Shown in pieces: positions 12,061 to 23,760 of a DNA stretch of 64,000 bases (positions are counted from its first letter, which is position 1; each line of letters starts with the position of its first letter). A program made the translations under genes and the position numbers. Under the pieces are notes generated by a model that saw only the letters and a list, made by a program, of their open reading frames with translations, was not told the origin of the DNA and did no database searches. Source of the DNA: Vigna angularis (taxonomy: Eukaryota; Streptophyta; Magnoliopsida; Fabales; Fabaceae). The stretch spans positions 17,119,501 through 17,183,500 of the forward strand of contig NC_068975.1 of assembly GCF_016808095.1 (NCBI RefSeq), in the 5' to 3' direction.

Positions 12061-12685
12061 TTGCAAAGCAACTTTCTATTGACGAAACCACTTTGACTCT
12101 ACTAACTAAATTTTCAGATTTGGGTGAGGCCTTAAATTATAGCATTGTTTTTAGTTGTATCTTACATGAAAGATAAATTAGTATTAATCTTACATATATT
12201 CTGATATGCCCAAATTTAAACAGGTTGAAATCATGATGGTTTTGGAAGAAAAGTTTGATATTTCTATTGGAATTATATGTACGTTTATCCAATTGTAAGA
12301 TTTGTTTCGAGATAAAGTCTCGAGATTTTTCTACTCCAGAAGACAGCACCATCGTGTAGGAAGAGGCAACACCGCCGCCAACGTCTATCGCCAACACCCA
12401 CTGCCAACGAACTCCTACCGCGAGCATCAACTTCCTCTTTCACCATTAATGAACGTTTGATGAACCCTAAAAGTCTCGAACAAAATCCCTAATCACTACA
12501 GAAACAATTCAGTTTAATTATTTTTTCTCAATTTCTTTAATTTTAAAAAAACAAATATCCATGTCAAACTAACTTAACCCTTGTCACGTCATTTAAAACA
12601 CTACCGTCATCATGCCATGTATGCGCCAATCAAACGACGTTTGTTCAATTTGGTGGCAAGTCTCTATTTGTTTTAATTTTTCAAA
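12061..12685. other. No gene recognised
   Basis: Contains a GC-richer patch (12,330-12,470, repeated CCGCC/CCAACG words) without a supported reading frame. Confidence 0.35.
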
Positions 12686-12996
12686 AATAAGGAGGCTTAA
12701 TAGCTTATTTTGTCCCCAGTTTTGATGAGTTGTGTCAATTAGGTTCCTCCTTTTAAAAAAGTATCAATTGCATTCTCACTTGATAAAATTTACCTCAATC
12801 AAGTTTCTTCCGTTAAATACTTACCGACGTTAAATTTTTTTTCTCTCTTCTGCTTGTCAATACTTTTTCCTCGGCACCTCGGGGTAAAGTGGTACAAAAT
12901 AAGTTCCTATATGTTGTCTCTACACACCAACATCTATCTCTCACCAAACCCTATGCAGTTCCACTCTGCTGCACCTACCTCCATCCCCTTCTCTGC
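12686..12996 (+). repeat. Left inverted arm
   Basis: Pairs with 14,688-15,018; see the parent element. Confidence 0.82.
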
Positions 12997-14366
12997 ATTC
13001 CTCTTTTCAAACCCCTCGGGCATCCAATTCTCTTTCTCACTCTCCTCCTTCCCCTTCTTCTCCGGCACCACCCATATGAACCCATGACCCGACGCTTCTT
13101 CTTTATAAACTATATTTTCGTCACTGATCTTGCAAGTTGTAGTTTTTGATTCACTATTTTCTGTAATCAAGGAAATTACAGTAGAGAGTGTGGCACTATG
13201 GGACCTCAGATCTTTGTTTCTCTTTTTTCTGTGTGTTTCCTTTATTATAAATATATCCTTGTCCACTTTCATGCCATTAACTAACTATGCCTATTTTATA
13301 TTATTTTTTTATCTTTTATGACTTCAATTTGCTTGCATATTCTTTTGATGTGATAATACGAAACTCTCAAAGGTTTTCTGAAGTTGACCATGTATTGTCG
13401 TTATCTGATTTAAATATCAAACTCACATGATATTTTAGTCTTAGATTTGTAGTATGCTTTTTTTCCTCTTAATCATTTCATATTTCCAGAATTTTGGTTT
13501 GGTAAGATTTGTTTAATATAAAAATGATCTTAGGTTTAACCTTCTATGTTGTAGATTTGAATCTGCATATAATAGTTAAGAAACTTTCTCTGGTTCATTC
13601 TCTGTATTTTGATTTAAGTGTTATTTTAAAAAATTGGAATTGTTTGATATTACGTGTTATTTTATGTTATTTGATATTACATTATTTTATGTTATTTTAC
13701 TTGTTTCTTATTTCTTTTATTTGAAATTTTTTTATTTAAATCCTTGAGTGAGTTTTTTTTTAATTAGTTTTGTTTTTTGATGTAATATTTGGAAACATGC
13801 CACTGTTTAAAATTTCAGATTATTCATCTAAATGAGAAGCTTAGATAGGTGAGTGTTTTGGATAAATGATGTCATTTGATCTTCTATTTTTGTTTTAGTT
13901 TATCATAAATGTAGTCTTAGAGTTAATCTTCTATTTTTGTTCCTGTCTAATGTAAACACTCTCAGTTTCCTCCCTCCCTTTCTCTCTCTTTCTTCCTTTA
14001 TTTAAAAAATGAATTTTTTGTTGGTGTGGTGTCCTGTCGTCTGTAGCAATGTTGTCTTGTTTAGGCTTTGCATCGTCCATTTTTCTTCTTCTAGGAGAAA
14101 AGGTACCATGTGAGACCAGTTAAAATCCTTTGTTTTCATCTTTACTTAGGAAAGCTAGCCAGACACTAACTTTGCTAAGTTAAATTTGCATACCACTGCT
14201 TGTCTTTTGTTGTGATCTACAAGCAACCCAACCAACCAGTGGATCAAGTCCATACCAGAATTTCCTACATGGGATATGGACAAAACAAAATCAAAATTTG
14301 GTGGTGGTTTCATTCTTAGGATTGTTCTTTTTGTAATAAGCCATTTGATTTTTTTCATTTGAGCAG

Positions 14367-14423
14367 GGCATGGGTGATTTCTTGAATGAAATGGCCACAA
14401 TGATGACTCAATCAAAACCCACT
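14367..14423 (+). other. Exon-like segment inside the long-TIR element
   Basis: A 57-base open segment (19 codons: GMGDFLNEMATMMTQSKPT) framed by a strong acceptor (TTTTTTTCATTTGAGCAG) and a consensus donor (GTAAGT). It looks like a captured host exon. Its source gene was not recognised and no further exon is certain. Confidence 0.45.
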
Positions 14424-14687
14424 GTAAGTTATCTCTTTGTTCCAATCGTTCTCAACATTGTTGGGCCGAAAAGTTTCACGCTTTTCACGCCTTTTATTTA
14501 ATGTTATATGGATGAAGTTAGAGTGTTGGCCTTTGTCAAATACTAAGTTGTTGTTGTCATGGCCGGTTGTTTGACTAATGATATTCTCTTGGGCTTTTTA
14601 TACTTGTTGCGGGGAATGATTCTTGTTGAATTCACTAAGATGCACAATGGGCTGTCAGAAGTCTACAACATGAAGCTGATAAGCGAG

Positions 14688-15018
14688 GTGTGGGGAATTG
14701 GGGTGGAGGTGGGTGTAGTAGAGTGAAACTGGATAGGGTTTGGTGAGAGACAGATGTTGGTGTGCAGAGACACCAGATGGGAACTTATTTTGTATCACTT
14801 TACCCAGAGGTGCAGAGAAAAAAATACTGACAAACTGTTTTGCACAGAAAAACAGAAGAAGGAGAAAAGAAATTTAACGTCGTTGGTGAGTATTTAACGG
14901 AAGGGACTTAATTGAGGAAAATTTTACCAAATGGAGATGCAATTGACACTCTTTTAAAACGAGGAACCTAATTGACACAACTCATCAAAACTGGAAACAA
15001 AGTAAGCTATTAAATCAA
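14688..15018 (-). repeat. Right inverted arm
   Basis: Inverse of 12,686-12,996, with small insertions relative to it. Confidence 0.82.
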
Positions 15019-15102
15019 ATAAGGACCCAATTGAGACATCGAACAAGTAGGGCACCTATTTGAGATTCTGGACGAAAAAGGGGATCTACCAAAAATTAAA
15101 CC

Positions 15103-15242
15103 TTTTATTAAAGGACTTTGTTCGGTGAGAAGGGATGTACTATGGTATGAACCTATTTTCTCCTTCCTCTGTTGAATTCTTATCTCCTTCTATTCTCTCT
15201 GAAACATAACCAATCTCATTCACCTCTGTTTCTCTCTAAAAT
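15103..15242 (+). repeat. Chromovirus 5' LTR fragment
   Basis: Matches 22,845-22,977 closely: ATTAAAGGACTTTGTTCGGT and CTTATCTCCTTCTATTCTCT are shared. Truncated on both sides. Confidence 0.85.
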
Positions 15243-16824
15243 AGCAGTTTCTTACTGTATGACCAAGTGTATTGCAGTAAAAGCATACATTAGTAGTAGG
15301 TTTACTCAGATCAATAAATTTCTTTGAGTTTATCCTATTACTTTTGGCATTGTAACCAATACCTTGTCTGTAGATAGCTCTTTCAGATTATCTTAACACA
15401 ACATCAAGATTTTCCTTACCTTGAGTGAATTTTGCCAATGTGCTGGTTAAGTATTGAATTTTCTCAACATGTAGAGAACAATTATCACTCTTTCTCAATA
15501 ATTTGTCTTCAGTCTCTACTGTCTTTGAGATTTGAGAGCTTCCTCAAGATCTTTTTCAAGCTTTTCATTGTCCTTCACAAGATTATTAATTTTGTATTCA
15601 TAGTCTCTTCTCTCAGATAATAATCGATTGACCTTGTACTGAAGTCGCATGGCCTCTGCATGAACTTCCTGAAATGCATCCAGTAGCATGTGATACTTGA
15701 CTTCTATTGGTTCATTTTCAAAGTCATCATCACTGTCATCATCAGATTGTGCCGAGCCAGCCATGAGGCAAAGATTTGATTCTTCTTCACGATCACAATC
15801 TTCATCAATGGAAGAATCTTCATCACTGTTTTCCCATGCAATATAAGCTTTCCTCTGTTTCTTGTCCTTATCCTGAGGATACTTGGAGAATTCTTTCTGC
15901 TTGTTCTTCAAGTCTGGACAGTCAGGCTTGATATGACCATCCTTTCCACATTCATAACATTGAACAGTGTTGCTTCTTGAATTCTTCTTTCCTCCTCTTG
16001 AGAAACCTGCATTGTTAGTTGTAGAATTTTTAGTATTCATGAATCTGCCAAATTTTCTTACCATCATATTCATCATTTCTCTTTCTGGTATATCAGCATC
16101 TGAATCAGTTTCAGATTCATGAATTTTGTAGCTTTCTTGCTTGCGGCTTTTAGAGCAATAAATTTCTTCTCTTCAATTTCTTCTTCCTCCTTTAGCCTTC
16201 CAAGTTCCAATTCATGTTCTCTCAGCTTGCCAAACAGGGTTTCCATATTCATGCTTGTAAGATCTCTTGATTCAGATATAGTCATGACTTTCGGTTGCCA
16301 GCTTTTGTTGAGACTTTTCAAGATCTTTATGTTGATTTCTTCTTTATCAAACACTTTTCCGAGACCCATGAGGCGATTGACTATATGTGTGAATCGCTTC
16401 TCTACCTGAAAGATCGTCTCACCAACCTTCATTCTGAATAACTCGTATTCTTGTATAAGAGAATTCTTTCTGGCCCTTTTCACTTCATATGTTCCTTCAT
16501 GTGTCACTTCAAGAACCTCCCACATTTCTTTGGCAGTCTTACATTGTGATATCGTGAAAAATTCATCCATCGTGAAAAATTCAGTCTTACATTTCTTCGG
16601 TTCTCATCTTGAGTCCACTCAGAAAAGTTTGTCAAAATACTTTTTCCATTTACAACATGAGTTGACTCAAATGGACCGTTTAGAGTTGCATCCCAAACTC
16701 CTTTATCCACGGATTCAAGAAAGATTTGCATCCTAATTTTCCAGAAAGCATAATTTTCTCCACCAAATAGTGGTGGTCTATTTGTGGATGCACCTTCACC
16801 AAAGGTTTGAAAATTTAAAGCCAT
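15243..16824 (-). pseudogene. SIRE-like Ty1/copia gag, fragment
   Basis: Minus strand, starting at the Met at 16,824 (MALNFQTFGEG...), with PPLFGGENYAFWKIRMQIFL early, the typical copia gag N-terminus. 16,570-16,073 continues with QCKTAKEMWEVLEVTHEGT and KSLNKSWQPKVMTISESRDL. 16,076-15,516 has a CCHC knuckle (CYECGKDGHIKPDC), an acidic Asp/Ser stretch and a coiled-coil-like tail. A second knuckle, CFYCNTLGHTVRNC, lies near 15,245-15,290 in another frame. Frames are shifted near 16,550 and 16,075 and after 15,516. Pol and the 3' LTR are missing: the sequence stops where the chromovirus LTR begins. The lineage name is from gag style only. Confidence 0.8.
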
Positions 16825-16888
16825 TTCTTAGGATCAGTCGATTTAAGGAAAAAGATAATCAACTTGTTTTTCAAATATCTTATGAAAA

Positions 16889-16904
16889 CCAGCTCTAGTG
16901 CCAA
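16889..16904 (-). other. Copia primer-binding site
   Basis: On the minus strand TTGGCACTAGAGCTGG directly follows the LTR end TTTTCAACA and precedes gag. It resembles the initiator-Met tRNA site with two changes (TGGTATCAGAGC). Confidence 0.6.
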
Positions 16905-16905
16905 T

Positions 16906-18100
16906 TGTTGAAAATAGAATGGCTTAATTTCTCACACCAAGAGGGGGGTGAATTGATGAAATGTAAAAACAAAGTTTTCTTTAAATCTTTTTCGCAAAGT
17001 GGATGCCTTTAAAAGCTTTCTTGAAATGCAAGGAAAAATATTTGTTTATACAGCGGAAATATAATCGATTTAATAGAGTATGCAGTCGACTGAATAAAAA
17101 GTGCAGGGATAGAAAGATCAAAGCTGAGTTTTTATGATGGTTCGGCCAAGCTTACATCCAGTGTCCTTCCAACCACAGGAAGCCAATGCACTATAATGAT
17201 CAAGGTTTTTACAACAAGGTTTTTATAGCGACGTCATGCCAAAAATATAAAACACATCTCTAACCCTCTAATCAAAATATAGGCATATACAAAACAAACT
17301 AGCAGCAAGAGTCCCCTCTCCTACAGTCCAACCCTTTGAGCCACCCTCAAAGTCAAGAACGCAGCACACTCTTCTTTCTATAATCACAACAGGGAAACCT
17401 CAATCCAATCTTTACAAGATTGTAGCCTCTGATCTTTCAGTAACACCCAATGTGCAGATTTGATCAGCCGTTGTAAGTGCAGTTAACTTGCTCTTCAACA
17501 ATCCACAAGGAGATGATCACCACGGTCACTTCTTGTTTCTTGGAGCTCTTTTCCTTTCTTTGTAAGAATGCACTTTCTGCAAAATATCACAAATTGTTAG
17601 AATCACAAAAGTTCTTACAGAAATGAAGTTCGCGTCAATTTATAAATAAACACAATTCTAACGTATTTTAATCGACTAAGCTACTAATGCAGTTGAATGT
17701 AACAATTCAGTCACAGCAGTTAGCAGCAATCAATGCAGTTAATTGAATGTACAATTAATGCAGTCAAATCACGATAAATGCTTGCTCAACATATTTAAAA
17801 ATATAGTCGTTGTACATTTAACACAAGCATTAACAGAATTTCAAAATTGTAATAGACTTAGTCGAATCCAAGTTGCATATAATCGACTATGTAACATAGT
17901 TAAACAAAGTTTTGAAAAACTTCCTCTTTGAAAATCCTCACATCACACTTTGAAAAAGTTTGTGCAAAGCCACGAGTTTTAATCGACTCACCCCATAATG
18001 AAGTCGACTTAAAACTGTTGTTTTGCCACACAATTGAAAGTTCAACATAAGTGCTTGTGGTTTTCTTTCAATAAATCATCAGACATGCATTCACTAATAA
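16906..18100 (-). repeat. Copia 5' LTR (SIRE-like)
   Basis: The LTR's downstream end is fixed at 16,906 (TGTTGAAAATAG on the plus strand) by the adjoining primer site. It includes the phrase AGAGGGGGGTGAATTG near that end, a TATA box read on the minus strand (about 17,636-17,648), and upstream of it repeated ATCGACT/GTCGACT words. The upstream end is not certain; 18,100 is an estimate. Confidence 0.55.
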
Positions 18101-18428
18101 AATCAATTATATAGCACAGTGAAATGCAATGTATCAACACAATCATGTTCTCAATGCTTTAAACAGGTTTATACATTGATTAAAACATATAGCATGTAAG
18201 CAATAGAACATGTAACACATAAACATCACATGTGTTATTAATTATGTTGTCATCATAAAAAGTCAGAAGCTCTGAGATTGTAGGCTCAGCTAAACCAGTG
18301 TTCTTCCTATGAACAATCTCAATAACGTCAATGGCTGAGAATACTCGGATGAAAGAGATGTAAACCCAGCTCACTTCCATTTTGAATTGGATCGAGAAAC
18401 AATTGGATCATGATGAAGCCAATGCGAT

Positions 18429-19900
18429 TTGATCATTCAATTTCAAACAACAAACAACGACCGAATATATCAGATGCAAAATTTTTTTGATTCGTTAACA
18501 TATGGCAATAATCGACACATTGATGATTCAAACTCAACTAGTTCGCCGTTACTGGTAACCCCTTCTACTTCTACGATGCTGGTACAAAAATTTCCTTGGG
18601 ATTTCCTCTCTTTGATGGCACAACACCGGTGTTAGAGTCAATTTTCAAAGATGAGCAGTTTTTTAATTATCACCATACTCTTGATCAAGAGTGCATAGAG
18701 ATAGCTTCTATTTCTTTTGAGAAGGATGTGATTTATTGGTTTCAAATGTTACACCATATGATGGTAGTTCAGACATGGTCAAATCTGACGAGAGCTTTAG
18801 AGAGCCATTTTGGACCATCTCCTTTCGATTCTCCCATAGAAGAATTTTTCAAATTGTATCAGTCAGGAATTATTTTAGAGTACTACCTGAAATTCATGGC
18901 ACTAGCTAATAGATTTGAGGGTTTTACTAATGGAGCAGTGTTAAATTGCTTTATAAATGGTTTAAATCGTGATATTAGAAGGATTGTGGTGGCTCAATGT
19001 CCTACTAATCTTCTTAGAGTAGTGACTTTAGCCAAATTGTATGAAGAAAAGTATGCTCCTGTTGTGCACCAACGTTCTACCAACTATACTCATAGATATT
19101 CTCCATTGTCATCTACTAGTGCAAATCTTAATGCAGAAAGAAACAAAGTTAAAAAGTCATTACCACCGCTGCTTCCCTCACCTATCAGTCTACCAATCCG
19201 ACATTCCACTATTAAAAAAATTACACCTGCGGAGATTCAATTAAGGAGATAAAAAGGCTTATGTTATTTTTGTGATGAGATATTTACTTTTAATCATAAA
19301 TGTGCTAATAGACAGTTGTTGATGTTACAAGAAGAAGAGGAGGATTTTGAACTTGATAATGATACCGAAAATCTCCAATCTGTCACTCATACAAATAGTG
19401 AAGAACGTTTAGAAGATACTCATCATCTGTCTTTAAATGCTATGAAAGGAGGCTTAGGATTTGGCACCATTCGTTTTGTTGCTCATATTAATACCTTTCC
19501 TATCATGGTATTAGTAGATGGAGGCAGTTTGGATAATTTTTTACAGCCAAGGATTGCTAAGTTTCTTTAGTTGACAATAGAACCAGCTCCTTTGTTCAAA
19601 GTCATGGTGGGAAATTGAAGTTATATGAAAGCTGAAGGATTGATTAAAACTCTCAATATTAAGGGGCTAGGTTTGAATTACCTATATTTTTATTAACAAT
19701 TTCAGGTGCTGATTTGATTTTGGGGGCCAGTTGGTTAAAAACCATAGGATCTCGCATTGTTGATTATGATGCATTGTAATTGAAGTTTTTACATGAGGAA
19801 AAATTATAACTCTACAAGGGAATCTTGATTCTTCACCTACGCAGGAACATTTACATCACATAAGAAGAATGGTGAACACTAATTCTATTATTGAGGTTTT
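18429..19900 (+). pseudogene. Chromovirus gag and protease
   Basis: Gag is open from 18,596 to 19,252 (218 codons), preceded in another frame by N-terminal-like sequence from 18,429. It includes YHHTLDQECIEIASISFEKD, LESHFGPSPFDSP and FEGFTNGAVLNCFINGL, typical of plant gypsy gag. Past a stop, CYFCDEIFTFNHKC (19,260-19,305) is the zinc knuckle. Protease follows in the 19,316-19,570 frame with HINTFPIMVLVDGGSLDNF; DGG replaces the usual D(S/T)G but retains the Asp, as in many chromoviruses. After a stop at 19,570 the protease C-terminal part (AD...ILGASWL-like, near 19,705-19,740) is recognisable. Confidence 0.8.
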
Positions 19901-19939
19901 TAATATGTAGTTGCTCAAAGACAATTCTTATCAGTTCCC

Positions 19940-21320
19940 ATAGCTTGAACTACCTAATGATGTAGAACAGGATTTGGCCCTACTGTTACGCACTTATAAT
20001 TTTGTTTTTGATGTACCTAAATCCTTGCCACCTCCTAGAATCCAGGATCATTCAATTCCTTTGATGGAAGGCTCTCAACCTGTTAAGGTTAAACCATACA
20101 GGTACCCATATAGTAAAAAGGCACAAATTGAAAAATTGGTGAAGGGATCCTTGAGGAAAGCATAATACAACCAAAAAAGTCCATTTTCTTCTCTAATTAT
20201 TCTAGTCAAGAAGAAAGATAGCTCATGGAGGGTATGTACTGATTATTGAGCCCTTAATGCCATTATAATTAAAGATAAATTTCCTATTCCCACGGTGGAT
20301 GAACTTATAGATGAGTTATTTGGAGCAATCTTCTTTTCAAAGCTAGATTTAAGATCTGGTTCTCACTAAATGTTGTTGAATTTGGAAGATAGATATAAAA
20401 CTGCTTTCAGAACCCACCATGGACATTATGAATGGCTTGTAATGCCATTTGGGTTAACTAATGCCTTAGCTTCCTTTCAAAGTCTAATGAATGAGATTTT
20501 CAAAGCCTATTTGCAAAAATTTGTGTTAGTCTTTTTTTATGACATGGAAAAATCATTTGTATCATTTGGAATGAGTTCCGAAAACATTACAACAGCAGCA
20601 ACTATATGCTAGACTTTCAAAATGCTCATTTGGGGTGAGGGAAATTGATTATTTAGGCCATACCTTATCAGACACGGGTGTTACTATGGAAACTTCTAAA
20701 TTAGAGGCTATAAAACAATAGCCTCTACCTATGACAGTCAAACAATTGACAGGGTTTTTAGGCCTCACGAATTATAATAAGAGATTTGTCAAGGGTTATG
20801 CCACAATAGCTATACCTCCAACAATTTTGTTGAAATAGGAATCATTTAAATGGACTCAAAATGCATCTCTAGCATTTGAAAAGTTGAAGGATGCTATGAC
20901 CTCTACTCTTGTACTTGCCATTCCTAATTTCAAAGACCATTTGTTTTGGAAATTGATGCTTCAGGGTTTAGAATTAGAGTTGTTCTTAGCCAAGCTCAAC
21001 ATCCAATTGCTTATTTATCAAAGAAACTTTCTCTTAAAATGCAGAAACAATTTGTTTATATCAGAGAATTTTATGCCATCATAGAGGCTTTGGCTAAGTT
21101 TAGACATTACTTGCTGGGATACAAGTTCATCATTAAAATTGATTAGAAAAGCTTGAAAGAATTGGTTGAGCAGCAGTTACAAACTTCAGAGTAGCAGCAG
21201 TGGTTTCCTAAGTTTTTAGGCTATGACTTCACTATACACTATAAGCGAGGAAAAGAGAACAACCAGCTGATTCTTTATCTCAGAGTTGTTTATGGCCTGA
21301 TCAGAGTCCAATTTTAAATG
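19940..21320 (+). pseudogene. Chromovirus reverse transcriptase and RNase H
   Basis: Pieces in several frames: PVKVKPYRYPYSKKAQIEKL (about 20,080), then a finger region with stops, then [20 protein letters not shown] followed by [18 protein letters not shown] (20,390-20,515). The active-site block reads FVLVFFYDM, so the conserved Asp-Asp is broken (Tyr-Asp). RNase H begins near 20,940 (LEIDASGFRIRVVLSQ and then PIAYLSKKLS, reached by frameshift) and ends with a YKRGKEN-like stretch at 21,240. Inactive. Confidence 0.8.
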
Positions 21321-21419
21321 GCATGAACAAATTTCCAAGATGACAATGGAGTATGCAAACTTAAGAAAGTTGATGGTGCAACACATTACCTACTAATAAG
21401 TTTGTGGTTACAAATGGCA

Positions 21420-22720
21420 TAATCTTCAAAAACGAAAGATTAATGATACGAATTGACCTAAATTTGAAGAATCAAATTTTGCATGAGTTTCATGACTCTA
21501 ATGTTGAGGGTCACGCTGGCAATACTAAGATTATAGCCAGAATTTGCAATCAGTTTTATTGGCCAAAGATGTAGGAAGATATCAAGAATTATATAAGAAA
21601 GTGCAGCATTTGCGAACAAGCTAAAGTGGATTAAACTTTGACTTGTGGCTTATTACAACCATTGCCAATACCTCAACAAATTTGGAAGGACATAGCTATG
21701 GATTTCATTACAAATCTACTTATTTCACATGTTTTTTCTACGATCATGGTGGTAATTGATAGACTTTCCAAGTTTAGGCACTTCATTCCTTTGAAAGTTG
21801 ATTATAACAATAATACAGTGGCAAAGATTCATGGTTTCCCTAGAACCATTTTCTCAGACAGAGATAGGATTTTTATCAGCTCTTTTTGGCAGCATTTATT
21901 CAAAGCTCAAGGCACTACTTTGGAAATGAGCTTGGCATATCACCCCCAAAGTGATGGCCAAACTGAGATACTTAACAAGACATTGGAGATGTATTTGTGG
22001 TGCTATGTTTTTTAGAGCCTAAAGCTTTGGTATTTTATGCTTCCGTGGGCACAATATTGGTATAATTATTTTTACCATCATAGCATAAGAACGAGTCCTT
22101 TTAAAGCTATTTTTGGTAGCGAACCTCCTACGGTTATTCCTTATGAAGTCAATGTTAAAGATCCTCCTATTATTCAAGAGTCTTTAATTAATAGGGACAA
22201 ATTGCTGCAACAGCTCAAGCACAATTTAATGGGAGCTCAAAATTTTATGAAACTCCAACCGAATAAGAAAAGAAGAGTGTTGCAACTACAAATTGATGAT
22301 CTGGCATTAGTAAAATTGCAGCCATATAGACAAAATTCTTTGCCTCTTAGAAAGAATAAAAAATTGAGCATGAGGTTCTTTGGACCATTTGAAGTAGTGG
22401 AGAAGATCGGTACAGTTGCTTACAATTTAAAGCTTCCTCAATCAATTAGAATTCACCTTGTTTTCCACATTTCATTGCTCAAAAAGTTTGTGGGAAATCA
22501 GTCTAAACCATACTTACCTTTGACCACTAATGAGTTTGGACATGTCATAAGTCCAATGAAAGTGCTAGATAAAAGAGTCATAAAGCGTAATTCCACTAAC
22601 ATACAACAGGTGTTGGTGCAATGACAATCTACTAAAGCTAAGGAAATTACTTGGTAAGATCTTAATGAATTTCAATAAGCTTATCCTCAGTTCAACCTTG
22701 AGAACAACATTGCTGCTAAA
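21420..22720 (+). pseudogene. Chromovirus integrase and chromodomain-like tail
   Basis: An HHCC zinc-binding region (HEFHDSNVEGHAG ... CSICEQAK, 21,483-21,625) with internal stops. The core at 21,638-22,015 has IAMDFITNL, VVIDRLSKFRHFIPL, TIFSDRDRIF and HPQSDGQTEILNKTLE, supplying the three acidic catalytic residues. A deletion has removed residues before GFPRTIF. From 22,037, the integrase C-terminal GPFEVVEKIGTVAYNLKLP and then VLDKRVIKRNSTNIQQVLVQ followed by stops and ITW, DLNEFQ: a decayed chromodomain. Reading ends at the polypurine tract. Confidence 0.82.
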
Positions 22721-22730
22721 GGGGAGGGTA
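22719..22730 (+). other. Chromovirus polypurine tract
   Basis: AAGGGGAGGGTA immediately upstream of the 3' LTR start (TGTAACGAG), the plus-strand primer. Confidence 0.8.
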
Positions 22731-22731
22731 T

Positions 22732-23046
22732 TGTAACGAGTGAAGGAGATGACGTGGGAAATGCAATTGTTAGGAAGGGACACGTGGAAGAAGAGACTTT
22801 AAGAAGGGACACATGTAAAAGGGTGAGAACACGCAAGGAGAACGTTTTATAAAAGGACTTTGTTCGATGAGAAAAGCAGGACTATGGTATGAACTTCTTT
22901 TCTGCTTCCTTTGTTGAACTCTTATCTCCTTCTATTCTCTCTGAAACAAAATCAATCTCATTCACCCCTATTTCTCTTCTTCTTCAAGTAGAACCATATA
23001 GCTTAGGGGAACACCTAATTGAAGAGCGTTTGATTCTTTTGTTACA
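22732..23046 (+). repeat. Chromovirus 3' LTR
   Basis: Starts TGTAACGAG after the polypurine tract; best end is TTGTTACA at 23,046, giving a 6-base inverted terminal match (TGTAAC/GTTACA) and about 315 bp. TATA box TTTTATAAAAGG near 22,845; G-box-like CACGTG at about 22,780. No target duplication can be tested, as the left end is lost. Confidence 0.65.
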
Positions 23047-23317
23047 TTTTTTTTGTTGCTTTCTTGTTCATGTTTTAAGTCATACACACAAATTACACTC
23101 ATTGAAATATGTTATAAATAAAATCCCCTGTTTCACAACATGCCACAAGAATGCTTACAACATACAGGTTTTACCCTCTTGCAACGCTTACGATATACAA
23201 CAAAAATGTCTACACACAATCATTTGTTCCTCTTGTTGGAAGATTCCATATGCAGACCAGTCTTTATACATCAAAGGGGAAATTGTGTCTAAAATCGGGA
23301 TGGCTTTGACCAAGATG

Positions 23318-23745
23318 TGTTAGGATTATTTTAAATATAAAATAAATATTATAGCATTTTCAGTTCCTATTTTTAAGGAACATAAAGTGGTCCATTAAGC
23401 CATTATTTTATCTTTTTAACTGCATAGAGGTTATGGAGCAATTACTAATTTTTAAACGTAAAGCCCATTTATTTTGAAACTGTGATGGCCAGACTTTATA
23501 TAAAGGAATGGGTTACTCTCAGTTTTGATCACTAAGCCTACTCCTCTATTTAGAAAACACACCATCAAGTTTGAGTGAGTTAAGGTTTAGAAAACAAAGC
23601 TGTCTGTGTTTGGATTTACAAAATTGCAATGGTAGGAGGTACGCACATTATTCTTTCATTTTGCTTCCGTTGTTTTTGATTTGAATGTGTTACTGTGATG
23701 TTAATATAACATGTTTAGGTCATTCTATACTCTGTTATTTTATCA
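23318..23745 (+). repeat. Copia 5' LTR
   Basis: 428 bp, TGTTAGGATTATT to TTTTATCA. TATA box TTTATATAAAGG at about 23,493. Close to identical to 29,071-29,499. Confidence 0.93.
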
Positions 23746-23747
23746 TT

Positions 23748-23760
23748 TGGTATCAGAGCC
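23748..23760 (+). other. Primer-binding site (initiator-Met tRNA)
   Basis: TGGTATCAGAGCC, the canonical copia site, two bases after the LTR end. Confidence 0.95.

Larger units (their letters stand above)
12686..15098. mobile_element. DNA element with about 310-330-bp inverted arms
   Basis: The left arm (12,686-12,996) is the inverse of 14,688-15,018: both include, in inverted sense, CAGTTTTGATGAGTTGTGTC, TTCCGTTAAATACT, GACGTTAAATTT, CACACCAACATCT and CTCACCAAACCCTAT. The right side continues outwards for another 80 bases (to about 15,098) without a left counterpart, so the left end is truncated or replaced. The interior holds no transposase. Such long-TIR, transposase-free elements are typical of non-autonomous MULEs. 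No target duplication could be identified. It abuts the broken 5' LTR of the chromovirus at 15,103. Confidence 0.68.
15103..23046 (+). mobile_element. Ty3/gypsy chromovirus, degenerate, interrupted by a copia fragment
   Basis: Recognisable order: 5' LTR piece (15,103-15,242), then a foreign copia block (15,243 to about 18,100), gag (18,596), protease, reverse transcriptase, RNase H, integrase, chromodomain-like tail, polypurine tract and 3' LTR (22,732-23,046). That order, with the C-terminal chromodomain-like sequence, is the chromovirus plan. Many stops and frameshifts, plus a changed reverse-transcriptase active site, show the copy is dead. The 5' LTR lacks its first 110 or so bases, cut where the long-TIR element ends. 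Confidence 0.85.

Noticed and set aside
18180..18380. Minus-strand frame MEVSWVYISFIRVFSAIDVI...
   Set aside because: Protein-like composition, but no recognised domain, no partner exons, and it lies between the copia LTR and chromovirus gag. Left unassigned.
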